Below, piece after piece: positions 1-9,871 of a stretch of 64,000 nt of DNA. Location: contig NZ_KQ959861.1 of NCBI RefSeq assembly GCF_001553005.1, positions 99,252 to 163,251 on the forward strand, written 5' to 3'. The DNA is from Gemelliphila asaccharolytica. GTDB taxonomy: Bacteria; Bacillota; Bacilli; Staphylococcales; Gemellaceae. The position numbers and the translations under genes were made by a program. The stretch's first letter is position 1. Every line of letters begins with the position of its first letter. A model generated the notes under the pieces. The model ran no database searches, was not told the origin of the DNA, and worked only from the letters and a program-made list of their open reading frames with translations.

Positions 1-637
1 GCAAATGAGAATTTTCTTCGGTTATTGCTTCTGTTATTATATTGAATGGTTTATCAGAAAAAGATGATATATAATTTTCAATAAAATTTAATTTTGAATT
101 TTTATTTAATTTTAAAAATACATGATTATATAAAGAAAAATTGTCTTCAATAAAGACATAATATTTCATTGGAATATCTATCTCACAATTTTCTAAAACT
201 TCTATATATATTCCTGAATTTATAAAAATATAATGCAAATATTTATATATATCATTTAATAATGAAATTTCAGAAAAATTTTTTATTTTTTTTTCATTTA
301 AAGATTGAAAAATATTCTTAATAATTATTTTATCCTTATATTTTTCTGGTATGTTGAAATATTCTATTTTATTATTTTTTTGTATAATAACAAGATCATC
401 ATTATTAAAGGAAAATAATTTTTTATAATCTTTTTTTGAACATTTATCATATACAAAATTTTTTATATTGAAATCTAATTTTAAATTTTTAGTTTTTTTA
501 TCCTCAAATGAAATATTTCTGGAATTAAAGTTATTTTTTAATTTTTTCCTAAAATTATAATATTCAACAGATTCATTAGTGTTTTTAGCTATTAAATAAA
601 GCTCATCATTTGAAATATTTATATATTTTTCTTTCAT
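1..637 (-). CDS. sufD: SufD-like Fe-S cluster assembly protein (partial, N-terminal part)
   Basis: An open frame reads leftward from ATG at 637 and runs off the window edge after about 212 codons with no stop. The stretch reading INSGIYIEVLENCEIDIP, followed by LYNHVFLKLNKNSKLNFIENY, follows the SufB/SufD pattern (G-V-x-I-x-V-P-x-x-x-x-x-x-x-P, then a hydrophobic strand and 'TYIEG'-like segment). SufD is part of the SufBC2D scaffold that builds Fe-S clusters in the cytosol. The frame starts 16 bases after the sufC stop, the usual sufC-sufD order in Firmicutes, so sufS, sufU and sufB would be expected beyond the left edge. The N-terminal region is poorly conserved in SufD and is very Lys/Asn-rich here. 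Family assignment rests on the visible pattern plus the sufC neighbour. Confidence 0.8.
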   Translation of the reverse strand, partial: MKEKYINISNDELYLIAKNTNESVEYYNFRKKLKNNFNSRNISFEDKKTKNLKLDFNIKNFVYDKCSKKDYKKLFSFNNDDLVIIQKNNKIEYFNIPEKYKDKIIIKNIFQSLNEKKIKNFSEISLLNDIYKYLHYIFINSGIYIEVLENCEIDIPMKYYVFIEDNFSLYNHVFLKLNKNSKLNFIENYISSFSDKPFNIITEAITEENSHL

Positions 638-653
638 ATCTACCCTTTCTTAT

Positions 654-1394
654 TTATTTCGTTTTCAACCAATCATATCCTTCTTTTTCCAATTTTAATG
701 CAAGTTCAGGTCCTCCAGATTTTACTATTTTGCCATCCATTAACACATGAACATAATCTGGTTTAATATAATTAAGCAATCTTTGATAATGTGTAATAAT
801 TAAAAATGCAGTATCTTCTTCGTCTTTCATTTTATTAACACCTTTAGATACAATTTTAAGTGCATCAATATCCAATCCTGAATCTATTTCATCTAAAATT
901 GAAAATTTAGGTTTTATCATCATCATTTGAAGGATTTCATTTCTTTTTTTTTCGCCTCCAGAAAATCCTTCATTTACGTATCTTTGTGACATCTTCAAAT
1001 TCATTTCTAAAAATTTCATAGTTTCATCTAATTTTTTAACATATGATAATAAAGGTATATTTACTTTGTTTTTAGAATTTATTGCTGTTTTTATCAACTC
1101 TGAATTTGTGATACCTGGAATTTCTGAAGGATATTGCATAGCTAAAAATAATCCCTCTCTTGCTCTTTCATCAACTGTCATATCTAAAATTTCTTTATCA
1201 TCTAATTTTATATTTCCTTTTAAAATATTATATTTAGGATCTCCCATGATTGCAGATGCTAACGTTGACTTACCTGCACCATTTGGTCCCATAATAGCGT
1301 GAATTTCACCTGAGTTTATTTTTAAATTTAAATCATTTAATATTTTTTTATTGTTAATAGAAACATTTAAATTAGTTATATTAAGTGTAGACAT
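654..1394 (-). CDS. sufC: SufC, Fe-S cluster assembly ATPase
   Basis: 246 aa cytosolic ABC-type ATPase that energises the SufBCD scaffold. Visible motifs: Walker A GPNGAGKST near residues 37-45, the SufC-type signature FSGGEKKRNEI around 144-154, Walker B SILDEIDSGLD near 165, and the H-loop in ITHYQRLL near 200. The length is normal for SufC (about 250 aa). There are no membrane segments, which separates it from transporter operons. ATG at 1394 is preceded by a strong AAGGAGG site. It is the first gene of a suf operon continuing into sufD. A -10-like TATAAT (minus strand) lies at 1418-1423, but no convincing -35 was seen. Confidence 0.96.
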   Translation of the reverse strand: MSTLNITNLNVSINNKKILNDLNLKINSGEIHAIMGPNGAGKSTLASAIMGDPKYNILKGNIKLDDKEILDMTVDERAREGLFLAMQYPSEIPGITNSELIKTAINSKNKVNIPLLSYVKKLDETMKFLEMNLKMSQRYVNEGFSGGEKKRNEILQMMMIKPKFSILDEIDSGLDIDALKIVSKGVNKMKDEEDTAFLIITHYQRLLNYIKPDYVHVLMDGKIVKSGGPELALKLEKEGYDWLKTK

Positions 1395-1535
1395 AAATTC
1401 CTCCTTCTATATTAACAATTATATCATGATATTTATTTTTTATCATTAAAAGTCGCCCACAATTTAAAGAAAGTTCATAGTTTATGAAAAACCTATATAA
1501 CAAGATTTTTTTATTTTTTATAAAAACAAATATAA

Positions 1536-1578
1536 AAAAATCAACAACAAAACAAGTATATTTTTGTTGTTGATTTTT
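1536..1578 (-). terminator. Bidirectional intrinsic terminator after ackA
   Basis: A perfect 17-bp inverted repeat (left arm 1536-1552, right arm 1562-1578; core TCAACAACAAAA) with a loop of about 9 bases. T-rich tracts flank it on both strands. It lies between the ackA stop (1707) and the sufC start (1394) and would end the ackA transcript. It also forms the hairpin part of the dispersed element described separately. Confidence 0.85.
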
Positions 1579-1647
1579 CTTTTTTTATTTTTTAAATTTT
1601 AAGCTAGTTTTCTCTCTAAATCGTTTATCAACGATTATATCGTACAA
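1536..1647 (-). repeat. Dispersed intergenic element, copy 1 (3' of ackA)
   Basis: About 110 bp made of a terminator-like hairpin, a T-rich linker and a nearly invariant block (about 1611-1647) whose core is AATCGTT-TATC-AACGATT (1619-1636, a perfect 7-bp inverted repeat), ending in GTACAA. A second copy with the same layout and orientation lies at 32192-32306 after the formate channel gene. The shared block TCTCTAAATCGTTTATCAAC continues into CGATTATAT and one variable base before GTACAA. Function is unknown: it could be a 3'UTR or small-RNA element, or a miniature mobile repeat. With copy 2 it explains most of the 312-base gap between ackA and sufC. Confidence 0.7.
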
Positions 1648-1706
1648 TTTTTTTAAAAAAATAATTTGTTAATAATTATATTGTATAATTATTTTTATTT
1701 ATTTTC

Positions 1707-2891
1707 TTATTTATTTGACAATTCGAACGTATCTTTTGCTATCATTAATTCTTCATCTGTAGGAATAACAAATGCTTTTACTTTTGATGTAGGTTTTGTT
1801 ATTTCTGCAATTTTTCCTCTCACATCATTAGCTTTTTTATCAAATTCAATTCCTAAAAATGAAAGATCTTCTAGTACTTCTTCACGTACCCAAGAAGCAT
1901 TTTCACCTACTCCTGCTGTAAACACAATAACATCTACACCATTCATTAGTGCCGCATATGATCCTATATATTCTTTAATTCTAGTTAAATAAACATCTAT
2001 TGCTTCTGTTGATCTTGAATCTTTATATCTCAAGTCTTCAACATCTCTTAGGTCTGAAGAAACACATGAAAGTCCTTTTAATCCTGATTCTTTATTAAAT
2101 ATATGTATTATTTCATCTAGAGATAATCCTGTTTTAAGAGAAATGTATGGGATAGTAGCTGGATCTATATCCCCTGTTCTAGTTCCCATAACAAGTCCAG
2201 AAAGTGGTGTGAATCCCATAGATGTATCTAATGATTTTCCATCTTTTATAGCACAAACAGATGCCCCATTACCTATATGACATGAAATAATTTTTAAATC
2301 TTTTTTATTTCCTAAAATTTTTGTAACAGCCTTAGCTATATATCTATGACTAGTACCGTGTGCTCCATACTTTCTAACCCCATATTTTTCGTATAATTCT
2401 CTAGGAATTGCATACATATATGTAGATTTTGGCATTGATTGATGGAAAGCAGTATCAAAAGTTAAAACATTTGGCACTCCCGGTAAAGCTTTTTGAAAAG
2501 CTTTTACTCCCATTATATTAGCAGGATTATGTAATGGAGCTAAATCTTCAATTGAGTCAAGTTTTTTTAACACTTCATCCGTAACTAAAACAGATGAATC
2601 ATAAAATTCACCACCATGTACAACTCTATGTCCTACACCTTCTATTTCATTTGTATTTTCTACTATTTTAAGTTCTGTTAATTTTTTTAATAATCTATCT
2701 ATTGCAAAATTATGATTTGGAATATCTAATTCTTCTTTTATTTTTTTGTCACCAAATTTAATTGTAAATATACCGTTATCTATTCCAATTCTTTCTACTA
2801 ATCCTTTTGCAATTACTTTTTCTTCAGGCATTTCAAATAATTGAAATTTTAACGATGAACTACCTGAATTAATAGCTAATATCTTTGTCAT
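1707..2891 (-). CDS. ackA: Acetate kinase
   Basis: 394 aa, full length for AckA. It interconverts acetyl phosphate + ADP and acetate + ATP, the ATP-yielding step of mixed-acid fermentation. Visible ASKHA-fold motifs: N-terminal AINSGSSSLKFQL (residues 6-18), GHRVVHGGEF (about 87), FDTAFHQSMP (about 145), YGAHGTSHRYIA (about 175), SCHIGNGASVCA (about 204), GTRTGDIDPATIP (about 237) and FTAGVGENASWVRE (about 325). ATG at 2891 follows AAGGAGAT. It appears monocistronic: its own promoter lies upstream and a strong terminator follows. No pta gene is adjacent. Confidence 0.97.
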   Translation of the reverse strand: MTKILAINSGSSSLKFQLFEMPEEKVIAKGLVERIGIDNGIFTIKFGDKKIKEELDIPNHNFAIDRLLKKLTELKIVENTNEIEGVGHRVVHGGEFYDSSVLVTDEVLKKLDSIEDLAPLHNPANIMGVKAFQKALPGVPNVLTFDTAFHQSMPKSTYMYAIPRELYEKYGVRKYGAHGTSHRYIAKAVTKILGNKKDLKIISCHIGNGASVCAIKDGKSLDTSMGFTPLSGLVMGTRTGDIDPATIPYISLKTGLSLDEIIHIFNKESGLKGLSCVSSDLRDVEDLRYKDSRSTEAIDVYLTRIKEYIGSYAALMNGVDVIVFTAGVGENASWVREEVLEDLSFLGIEFDKKANDVRGKIAEITKPTSKVKAFVIPTDEELMIAKDTFELSNK

Positions 2892-2922
2892 AATATATCT
2901 CCTTGTTTTTTTGTCTTTTTTT

Positions 2923-2951
2923 ATTATCTCACTTATTTACAATAAATTCAA
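2923..2951 (-). promoter_or_regulatory. Sigma-A-type promoter of ackA
   Basis: On the minus strand, -35 TTGAAT (2946-2951) and -10 GATAAT (2923-2928) are separated by exactly 17 bases. It lies about 30 bases upstream of the ackA start. Four to five matches at each hexamer; position and spacing are good, but AT-rich DNA gives many such matches. Confidence 0.55.
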
Positions 2952-2980
2952 TAAAAAATAATATAAGATTTAATAATTTT

Positions 2981-4741
2981 TCAGACTGATTTTTTTGACA
3001 AAACTTTTTTCAATTCTTTCGTTATTTTTAATGGAATTCCTATACTAACTAATTTTTCATCTGTTGTATTTAATATGCTTTCTATGCTAGAAAAATTATC
3101 ATATAAAATTTTTTTTCTTTTTATACCTATACCTTTTATATTGTCAAATACAGAATTATACATAGATTTATTTCTAATATTTCTATGATAAGAAATAGCA
3201 AATCTATGAACTTCTTCTTGTATATTTTCTAAAAATAAAAATTCTTCTAAATTTTTTTTAATTTTTATTTTTTCAAATTCATCAGTTATAATATGGTCGG
3301 TTTTGTGTTTTTTATTTTTTACTAATCCTATTATTTTTATATTTAATTTTAGTTTTTTGTGAATTACTTCTATAGCTCCTTTAACATGCTGAATTCCTCC
3401 ATCAACAATAATAAGATCTGGTAAATTAAATTCTTTTTTTCTATATTCTTTATATAAAACATTTTTTAATGTAAAAACATCATCTATGTAATTATTTTGT
3501 ATCCTATATTTTTTATATCCATTTTTATTTTTTTCACCATCTATATAATTAACTTTTGCTGAAACAGCATTTTGACCTAAAATGTTCGAATTATCAAACA
3601 TATCTATACTCTTTGCATATCCAATATTTAAAATATTAGATACTTTTTCTACAATTTTTTTATTTTTTTTATGTTTTTCTTGTATTTTTATTAAATTATT
3701 TTCTAAAAATTTTTTAGAATTTATTTCTATATTTTTTATTATTTTTTTATTTGTGCCTCTCTTAGGAGAAATAATTTCTGTTTTTAATATATCTTCTAAA
3801 AATTTATTATTTACGCCTTTTATATATATTTTTTTGGGTTTTTTATTCTTTGTATAATATTGTACTAAATATAAATATATTAACTCTTTATAATCATCAT
3901 AGACATCAAAATATTCTACTTTTCTTTCTATTATACTTCCAAATCTGTATAAAAAAATTTGAATACATATATAATGTTCATTTAAATAATAGCCCACATA
4001 ATCTCTATCTTCTTTAGTTTTCAAATAAATTGTTTGATTTTCTAAAGATATATTAATTAATTTTATCAATTCATAATTTCTCTGGGCTTCTTCAAAATTT
4101 AATTTTTTAACATTATTTTTAATTTTTTCATTTAATATTTTTAGAACACTTTCTTTGTTGCCGTTTAAAAATTTTTCTATTTTTTTTATATTTAAATTAT
4201 ATTCTTCTCTAGATATATTTTTAGCACAAGGGCCTATACATTCGTTAATTTGGTAGTATAAGCAAGGTCTTTTAGCTATAGGATTACATCGCCTTAAAGG
4301 AAATAATTTATATATAATATCTTTCAATATATTAGCAGAATTATTATTTTGATATGGACCAAAATACAAATTTTTTGAATTATAATTAAACTTTTTAGAA
4401 ATGATAACCCTTGGATTATCTTCATTAGTTATAACTATATAGGGTAATCTCTTGTCATCTTTTAATTTTATATTATAATATGGTTTATATTTTTTTATTA
4501 ATTTATTTTCTAAAAATAAAGCTTCTTTTTCTGATGAGACAACTATATATTGAATATCTTTTATATTTTCTACAAGTTTTTTAGTTTTTACATTAACATT
4601 ATCATTAAAATAAGAATAGATACGTTTTTTTATGTTTTTTGCTTTTCCTATATATATGATTTTATTATTTTGATCTAAATATAAATAACATCCAGGATTA
4701 TTTGGTAGTATTTTTATTTTATTTTTTAATATATCATTCAT
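2981..4741 (-). CDS. uvrC: UvrABC excinuclease subunit C
   Basis: 586 aa, the usual UvrC length. It makes both incisions in nucleotide excision repair. Domains in order: GIY-YIG nuclease (residues about 12-90, GCYLYLD...IIYIGKAKNIKKRI, with the metal-binding Glu in FLENKLIKKY); a Cys cluster (CNP...RPCLY...ECIGPC, about 150-175) typical of the UvrC Fe-S region; UVR motif (KLNFEEAQRNYELIK, about 213-228) that contacts UvrB; an RNase H-like nuclease with Asp in IDMFDNSN, Asp in IIVDGGIQHVKGA and His in ISYHRN; and a C-terminal helix-hairpin-helix (about 535-580). ATG at 4741 follows GAGG. uvrA is elsewhere in this window at 43831-46656. Confidence 0.97.
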   Translation of the reverse strand: MNDILKNKIKILPNNPGCYLYLDQNNKIIYIGKAKNIKKRIYSYFNDNVNVKTKKLVENIKDIQYIVVSSEKEALFLENKLIKKYKPYYNIKLKDDKRLPYIVITNEDNPRVIISKKFNYNSKNLYFGPYQNNNSANILKDIIYKLFPLRRCNPIAKRPCLYYQINECIGPCAKNISREEYNLNIKKIEKFLNGNKESVLKILNEKIKNNVKKLNFEEAQRNYELIKLINISLENQTIYLKTKEDRDYVGYYLNEHYICIQIFLYRFGSIIERKVEYFDVYDDYKELIYLYLVQYYTKNKKPKKIYIKGVNNKFLEDILKTEIISPKRGTNKKIIKNIEINSKKFLENNLIKIQEKHKKNKKIVEKVSNILNIGYAKSIDMFDNSNILGQNAVSAKVNYIDGEKNKNGYKKYRIQNNYIDDVFTLKNVLYKEYRKKEFNLPDLIIVDGGIQHVKGAIEVIHKKLKLNIKIIGLVKNKKHKTDHIITDEFEKIKIKKNLEEFLFLENIQEEVHRFAISYHRNIRNKSMYNSVFDNIKGIGIKRKKILYDNFSSIESILNTTDEKLVSIGIPLKITKELKKVLSKKSV

Positions 4742-4754
4742 TTTTAATCCTCAT

Positions 4755-4788
4755 AAAAAAAGATAAAGCATTACTCTTTATCTTTTTA
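4755..4788 (-). terminator. Intrinsic terminator after prkC
   Basis: Inverted repeat AAAGATAAAG (4759-4768) / CTTTATCTTT (4776-4785), with T runs on both strands. It sits between the prkC stop (4795) and the uvrC start (4741), separating the fmt-prkC operon from uvrC. Confidence 0.75.
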
Positions 4789-4794
4789 ACAATA

Positions 4795-6696
4795 TTATTT
4801 TGCTACTACAACAGTTATAGTAGAACCTTTTTTTAGCATTCCTGTATTAGGATTTTGTGAAATTACAATATTTTTTGAATAATTTGAGTTCTTTTCATAA
4901 GAAATTGATAAGTTAATATTATTATCATGTGCCCAATCTTTTATTAATTTAAAATCTTGATTAGAAAAATTTTTAACATTAACTGAAGATTTATTTGGAT
5001 CTTCTCCTTTTGATAAAGTTACTGTGACACTGTCCCCTTTTTTTATCTTAGAATTTTTTTCAGGATTTTGGTCAATTATTTGATTTTGTTTATATTCTGA
5101 ATTATATTCACTGCTTCCAACTTTAATTTGAATACCTAGTTTTTCAGCAATTACATAGGCATCATTCAAATCTTTTCCTACAAAATTAGGAACTGATATT
5201 GCTTTAGATCCTGTAGATATTTTTATTATCAGATTTGTTTTTTTAGGAGTAACTTTTTCTCCTGCATCTATACTTTGATGCATGACTTTTCCTTCTTCGT
5301 ATTCATCAGATTCAGATTTTTCAAACGTAACATTTTTGAACCCGATATCCTCGACTGATTTTTTTACCTGTTCCTCTGTCATACCTACATAATTCGGCAT
5401 AGAAATTGTATTTCTTCCCGATGAAACTTTTACATTAATTTCTGTCCCTTTTTTAACTTTTTTACCAGCCGCTGGATCACTACTTATAATTTCATTTTCA
5501 TCCACATCATCACTAGGTGTCTCTGTTACCTCTCCTAATTTCAAATCTAATTTTTTAAGTTTTTTTTCAGCTTCTTCTACTGTCATATTTTTCAAATCTG
5601 GAACTAATATATTAGATTTCAAATAATAATTATATGAAAAATAACTTAATATAGCAATTAATAAAAGTATTATTATAGATAATGAAACTTTTGCTTTTTT
5701 AGAAAGCCGTTTTTTATTTGCATTTTTATTTTTTTTAATATTATCATTTTCATTTTGTTTTCTTAATAGATTTTGATTATCCTCATCATCTAAATTCATA
5801 TTTTTAATGGAAGTTTTTTCATATGAATCACTATCATTTTCTAAACTATCAAAACCAAAATATGAATTTTCATTTATTCTATCTGCATTTAAACAAGTTT
5901 CTAAATCATTTTTTAATTCTTTACTACTAATATATCTTTCATTTGGATTTTTCATTGTAGCTTTTTTTATTATATTTTTTACACTTTGAGGAACATCGTT
6001 TCTATATTTACTTATTTCTGGTAATGGTTCTCTTAAATGTTTTAATGCTATAGCTACAGGAGACTCACCTTTAAATGGTATTCTACCTGTTATTAGTTCA
6101 AACATCAAAATCCCGAATGAATAAATATCACTCTGTGCTGTAGCAACATTTCCCCTAGCTTGTTCAGGAGATAAATAATATACTGTTCCTAACATTTGAT
6201 TAGTTTGAGTTAAAGTAGTATCTCCATAAGCTCTAGATATCCCAAAATCTGTTATTTTGCAAGTCAAATCCTTTGTCATTAATATATTTTGAGGTTTAAT
6301 ATCTCTATGAATTATTCCATTTTTATGTGCTTCTGATAAACCACTAGCTATTTGTGTCATTATATTTATTGCCTTTTCAATAGGAATATTCGGATTTTCT
6401 GACATATAATCTTTTAATGTTTGACCCTCTACGTATTCTAATATTAAATAGTAGAAATTACCTTCATTTTGCACATCATATATTGATACAATATTTTTAT
6501 GATATAAAGAAGTTACCGCATTCGCCTCTCTATTAAATCTTTTTATAGCTTCTTCATCATCAGAATTAATATTAAATGTTTTTACAGCTACTTTTCTATT
6601 TAAAATTATATCTTCTGCTAACCAAACGGTAGCCATCCCTCCCGTTCCAAGATGGGAAATTATTTTATATCTATTGCATATTAATTTATTTAACAC
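4795..6696 (-). CDS. prkC: PASTA-domain Ser/Thr protein kinase
   Basis: 633 aa membrane kinase that senses cell-wall fragments or lipid II and signals to growth and division. The intracellular Hanks-type kinase spans residues 9-270: glycine loop GTGGMATVWLA (17-27), catalytic Lys39, HRDIKPQN (130-137), DFG (150-152) and activation-loop APE-equivalent SPEQ. A charged, disordered juxtamembrane stretch follows (280-335), then one transmembrane helix (about 337-355). Four extracellular PASTA repeats (about 364-633) follow, each of the form VPxxxGxxxxxAxxxL...G...V..G..V. The start overlaps the end of prpC by 11 bases, the standard kinase-phosphatase pairing. rsgA, which often follows prkC in Bacilli, is not here; uvrC follows instead. 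Confidence 0.96.
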   Translation of the reverse strand: MLNKLICNRYKIISHLGTGGMATVWLAEDIILNRKVAVKTFNINSDDEEAIKRFNREANAVTSLYHKNIVSIYDVQNEGNFYYLILEYVEGQTLKDYMSENPNIPIEKAINIMTQIASGLSEAHKNGIIHRDIKPQNILMTKDLTCKITDFGISRAYGDTTLTQTNQMLGTVYYLSPEQARGNVATAQSDIYSFGILMFELITGRIPFKGESPVAIALKHLREPLPEISKYRNDVPQSVKNIIKKATMKNPNERYISSKELKNDLETCLNADRINENSYFGFDSLENDSDSYEKTSIKNMNLDDEDNQNLLRKQNENDNIKKNKNANKKRLSKKAKVSLSIIILLLIAILSYFSYNYYLKSNILVPDLKNMTVEEAEKKLKKLDLKLGEVTETPSDDVDENEIISSDPAAGKKVKKGTEINVKVSSGRNTISMPNYVGMTEEQVKKSVEDIGFKNVTFEKSESDEYEEGKVMHQSIDAGEKVTPKKTNLIIKISTGSKAISVPNFVGKDLNDAYVIAEKLGIQIKVGSSEYNSEYKQNQIIDQNPEKNSKIKKGDSVTVTLSKGEDPNKSSVNVKNFSNQDFKLIKDWAHDNNINLSISYEKNSNYSKNIVISQNPNTGMLKKGSTITVVVAK

Positions 6697-7429
6697 CTTC
6701 TACACCTCTTAAAAATTTAAATAAAGAAATAGAAATATTATCTACTCCTCCTTTTTCATTTGCCAATTTTATAAGTTTTTCAACCGCTATCTTTAATTCA
6801 TTTTTGTATATTATATCTACAATTTCTTTCTTTGATAACATAGTAGTTAAACCATCAGAACAATTTATTATATATTCAAATCTATCTATTTCATTTTTGT
6901 AATGAATTTTTATATTTTCTGAAACTCCTAAAGCTTGAGTCAAAAAATGTTTTTTAGGGTGTTTACTTGCTTCATATTCAGTAATTGCTCCAGCATTTAA
7001 AAGTACTCCTACAAAAGAATCATCACTACTTAAAAGTTCAATATTTCTATCAACTATTCCAAAAGACAAACTATCTCCTACATTTGCTGTAAATATTTTT
7101 TTGTCATATATTACAGTTATTAAAATAGTAGTACCCATTTGTATATTACTTTTAATTGACTTATCTAATATCTCATCATTAAAATGGTTTATTTTTTCTA
7201 AAACCCAAGTTTTCATATTTTCATAGCTAGAAAATTTAGTATTTACCCATAATTTTGATAACTTTTTTGTAATATAATTGCTTGAAAAAAGTGAATTATC
7301 ATGGCTACTAACACCATCACATATTACACTTAAAATATATCCTTGACTATTTTTTTTTACAATAATAGCATCCTCATTTTTTTGTTTTTTCAAACCTATA
7401 TTATTACTATAAAAATATGCTACTGACAT
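6686..7429 (-). CDS. prpC: PP2C-type Ser/Thr phosphatase
   Basis: 247 aa from the preferred start. It is a metal-dependent phosphatase that reverses phosphorylation by the adjacent PrkC. Visible motifs: KKQKNEDA near the N-terminus, [11 protein letters not shown] (Asp-Gly metal motif, about 35-46), [19 protein letters not shown] (about 105-123) and [11 protein letters not shown] at the C-terminus (DN metal motif). The reading frame is open to a TTG at 7444, but ATG at 7429 gives the normal family N-terminus and sits after GGTGGTG; I chose 7429. It overlaps the end of rlmN by 23 bases and prkC by 11, so translation of the three is probably coupled. Confidence 0.93.
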   Translation of the reverse strand: MSVAYFYSNNIGLKKQKNEDAIIVKKNSQGYILSVICDGVSSHDNSLFSSNYITKKLSKLWVNTKFSSYENMKTWVLEKINHFNDEILDKSIKSNIQMGTTILITVIYDKKIFTANVGDSLSFGIVDRNIELLSSDDSFVGVLLNAGAITEYEASKHPKKHFLTQALGVSENIKIHYKNEIDRFEYIINCSDGLTTMLSKKEIVDIIYKNELKIAVEKLIKLANEKGGVDNISISLFKFLRGVEGVK

Positions 7430-8540
7430 TTTCACCACCACCAATAATTTCTTTTTTTCTTTCTTTAGCTCTTAATTGACCGCATGCTGCATCAATGTCA
7501 TCACCTTGTGTTCTTCTTATCGTAACATTAACATTATTTTTTTTCAAGATATTTTTAAATTTTAGAATATTTTCTTTAGTAGTTCGAACATAACCTCTCT
7601 CTGGAACATAATTTATAGGAATTAAATTGACATGACAATTCAATCCTTTAATTAATTTTGCTAAAAGATAAGCATGTTCGGGCTTATCATTTACTCTTCC
7701 CATTAAACCATATTCAAATGTTATTCTTCTATTTGTAACTTTTTGATAATATTTTATTGCTGTCATTAATTTTTCAATACTATACGCCTTATTTATCGGC
7801 ATAATTTTACTTCTTATTTCATCATTAGGTGCATGGAGCGATATTGCAAAATTTATTTGTGTATTTTCATTTGCAAATTCATATATTTTAGGGACAATTC
7901 CTGAAGTTGAAACAGTTATATGTCTTGCTCCTATATTAAATGAAAAAGGAGAATTAATTATTCTAATAAAATCCATCATTTCAGTATAATTTTCAAAAGG
8001 TTCTCCTATTCCCATAATAACTACACTAGATATTTTTTCATGAGTCTTATCAAGTTCTTGTTGTACCTTTAACACTTGAGAAACAATTTCTCCTGCTTCC
8101 AAATTTCTTTTAAGGCCCCCTAAGGACGAAGCACAAAAAGTACAACCAATTCTGCATCCTATTTGAGTTGTTACACATAGAGAATTACCATATTTATTTT
8201 TCATAAGAACACTCTCTATAGTATATTTATCTTGAAGTTGAAATAAAAATTTTATAGTCCCATCTCTTGAGGTTTGTTTTACAAGTGTCTTAAGCGTTGT
8301 AATTGTAAAATCTTCTTTTAGCTTTAAAATTAAGTTTTTTGGTATATTTGTTATATTATCAAAATTTTTAATTTTTTTATTATAAAGAAAATCAAATATT
8401 TGTTTTGCTCTATATTTTTTTTCTCCAATAGACAAAATATATTCTTCAAGTTGATCTATTCTTAGAGAATATATAGACATCTTATCAAAATTTTTAATCC
8501 AATGATTTTTATTATATTTTTTGAACTCTGAAAGCTTCAT
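7407..8540 (-). CDS. rlmN: 23S rRNA (A2503-C2)/tRNA (A37-C2) methyltransferase RlmN
   Basis: 377 aa radical-SAM enzyme that methylates C2 of A2503 in 23S rRNA and A37 in some tRNAs. The CxxxCxxC iron-sulfur motif is in [12 protein letters not shown] (residues about 128-139). The second catalytic cysteine near the C-terminus is in DAACGQL. GEPFENY and [20 protein letters not shown] are family motifs. Length is typical (about 360 aa, with a slightly long N-terminus). ATG at 8540 overlaps the rsmB stop as TAATG, with AAGGAG just upstream, so translation is coupled to rsmB. Confidence 0.96.
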   Translation of the reverse strand: MKLSEFKKYNKNHWIKNFDKMSIYSLRIDQLEEYILSIGEKKYRAKQIFDFLYNKKIKNFDNITNIPKNLILKLKEDFTITTLKTLVKQTSRDGTIKFLFQLQDKYTIESVLMKNKYGNSLCVTTQIGCRIGCTFCASSLGGLKRNLEAGEIVSQVLKVQQELDKTHEKISSVVIMGIGEPFENYTEMMDFIRIINSPFSFNIGARHITVSTSGIVPKIYEFANENTQINFAISLHAPNDEIRSKIMPINKAYSIEKLMTAIKYYQKVTNRRITFEYGLMGRVNDKPEHAYLLAKLIKGLNCHVNLIPINYVPERGYVRTTKENILKFKNILKKNNVNVTIRRTQGDDIDAACGQLRAKERKKEIIGGGENVSSIFL

Positions 8541-9871
8541 TATACTCCTTTTTTTCTTAATTTACATATGAAAAATCCATCACATTCATACTCATCTGGA
8601 AGAATTTTAATCATTCCTTTTTTATATTCTTTTATTATACTATTATCTATTGAAATTTTTTCTAATACAAAATTATTATTTTTTTTCAAAAACTTTTTAA
8701 TATTATCTTCATTTTCTTTGTTATCTATAGTGCATGTTGAATAAATTAAAATACCATTTTCTTTCAAATATTTTTTTGAATTTTCTAAGATGCTTAACTG
8801 TGTTTTTCTTATTTGATTTATGTAGTTAGTGTTTATTTTATATTTTATTTCAGGTTTATTTTTTATAACTCCTATTCCAGAACAAGGAACATCACAAATA
8901 ATAATGTCAAATTTTTCTTTGTACTCATCTTTGTAAATAGTAGCATCTTGTTTAAAAACTTTGATATTTTTAATATCTAATTTTTTGGCATTATCCTCTA
9001 TTAAACTTATTTTATGTTCATGCTTATCGCATGAGTAGACTATAGAATTAGGATAAAGTGTTGCAATATGTAATGATTTACCCCCAGGAGCAGCACAAGT
9101 ATCCAATATTTTATAATTTATTTTTTTATTTTCTCCTATAGAATGAGCTACTAATGAACTTGACTCTCCCTGAAATATGTAATTTCCTAAGTTGAATTTT
9201 TCATCATTACTTATTATATTTTTTAATAAAAGGTTATCGGGAGATATATTGCTATGTACAGCTTCTATTTTTTTATTTTCAAAATACTGTTTTAATTCTT
9301 TAACATTGTTTTTAATTAAATTAACTCTTATAGAATTTTTACTTTTATTGTTAAATGATAAAATAATTTTTCTAGTTTTTTCTGTGCCATATTCTTTTTT
9401 TAAAATATAAAATAAATCTTTAGGACAGGAATTTTCTATCATGAATTTTTCTTCATCATTTTTAAAATTAATATTATTAGCATTAAAATTTTTTATTATA
9501 TTTCTTAAAAGTGCGTTAACAAATGAACTGGAAAATTTACCGTCTATTTCTTTAGAAATTATAACAGCTTCATTTACAATAGCATAATTAGGTGTTCTAT
9601 TCATAAACAATATTTGATATAAAGACATTAATAATATAACTTTTATTTTATTTTTAGTTTTTGATTTAGAAAAACATTTTATTATGTACTCTAAATACAA
9701 TTTATTTTTTATAGTACCATACACTACTTCTGTTATAAATTTTTTATCTTTAATATCTATAATATTATTTTTTTTATAAAAATTATTTAATGTTATATTA
9801 CTAAAAGCATCATCGGAAAATATTTTTAATAAAATTTCATAAATATAAAATCTTGTACGGTTCTTAATCAT
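8540..9871 (-). CDS. rsmB: 16S rRNA (cytosine-967-C5)-methyltransferase RsmB
   Basis: 443 aa from the chosen start. The N-terminal NusB-like RNA-binding domain covers about 1-150. The SAM-dependent methyltransferase core follows: [14 protein letters not shown] (SAM loop), DVPCSGIGV with the catalytic-turnover Cys, and [12 protein letters not shown] with the nucleophilic Cys. An upstream in-frame ATG exists at 9898, but ATG at 9871 has TTGGAG correctly spaced and gives the usual family N-terminus ([12 protein letters not shown]), so I prefer it. It then overlaps fmt by 8 bases. It is part of the fmt-rsmB-rlmN-prpC-prkC run. Confidence 0.95.
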   Translation of the reverse strand: MIKNRTRFYIYEILLKIFSDDAFSNITLNNFYKKNNIIDIKDKKFITEVVYGTIKNKLYLEYIIKCFSKSKTKNKIKVILLMSLYQILFMNRTPNYAIVNEAVIISKEIDGKFSSSFVNALLRNIIKNFNANNINFKNDEEKFMIENSCPKDLFYILKKEYGTEKTRKIILSFNNKSKNSIRVNLIKNNVKELKQYFENKKIEAVHSNISPDNLLLKNIISNDEKFNLGNYIFQGESSSLVAHSIGENKKINYKILDTCAAPGGKSLHIATLYPNSIVYSCDKHEHKISLIEDNAKKLDIKNIKVFKQDATIYKDEYKEKFDIIICDVPCSGIGVIKNKPEIKYKINTNYINQIRKTQLSILENSKKYLKENGILIYSTCTIDNKENEDNIKKFLKKNNNFVLEKISIDNSIIKEYKKGMIKILPDEYECDGFFICKLRKKGV

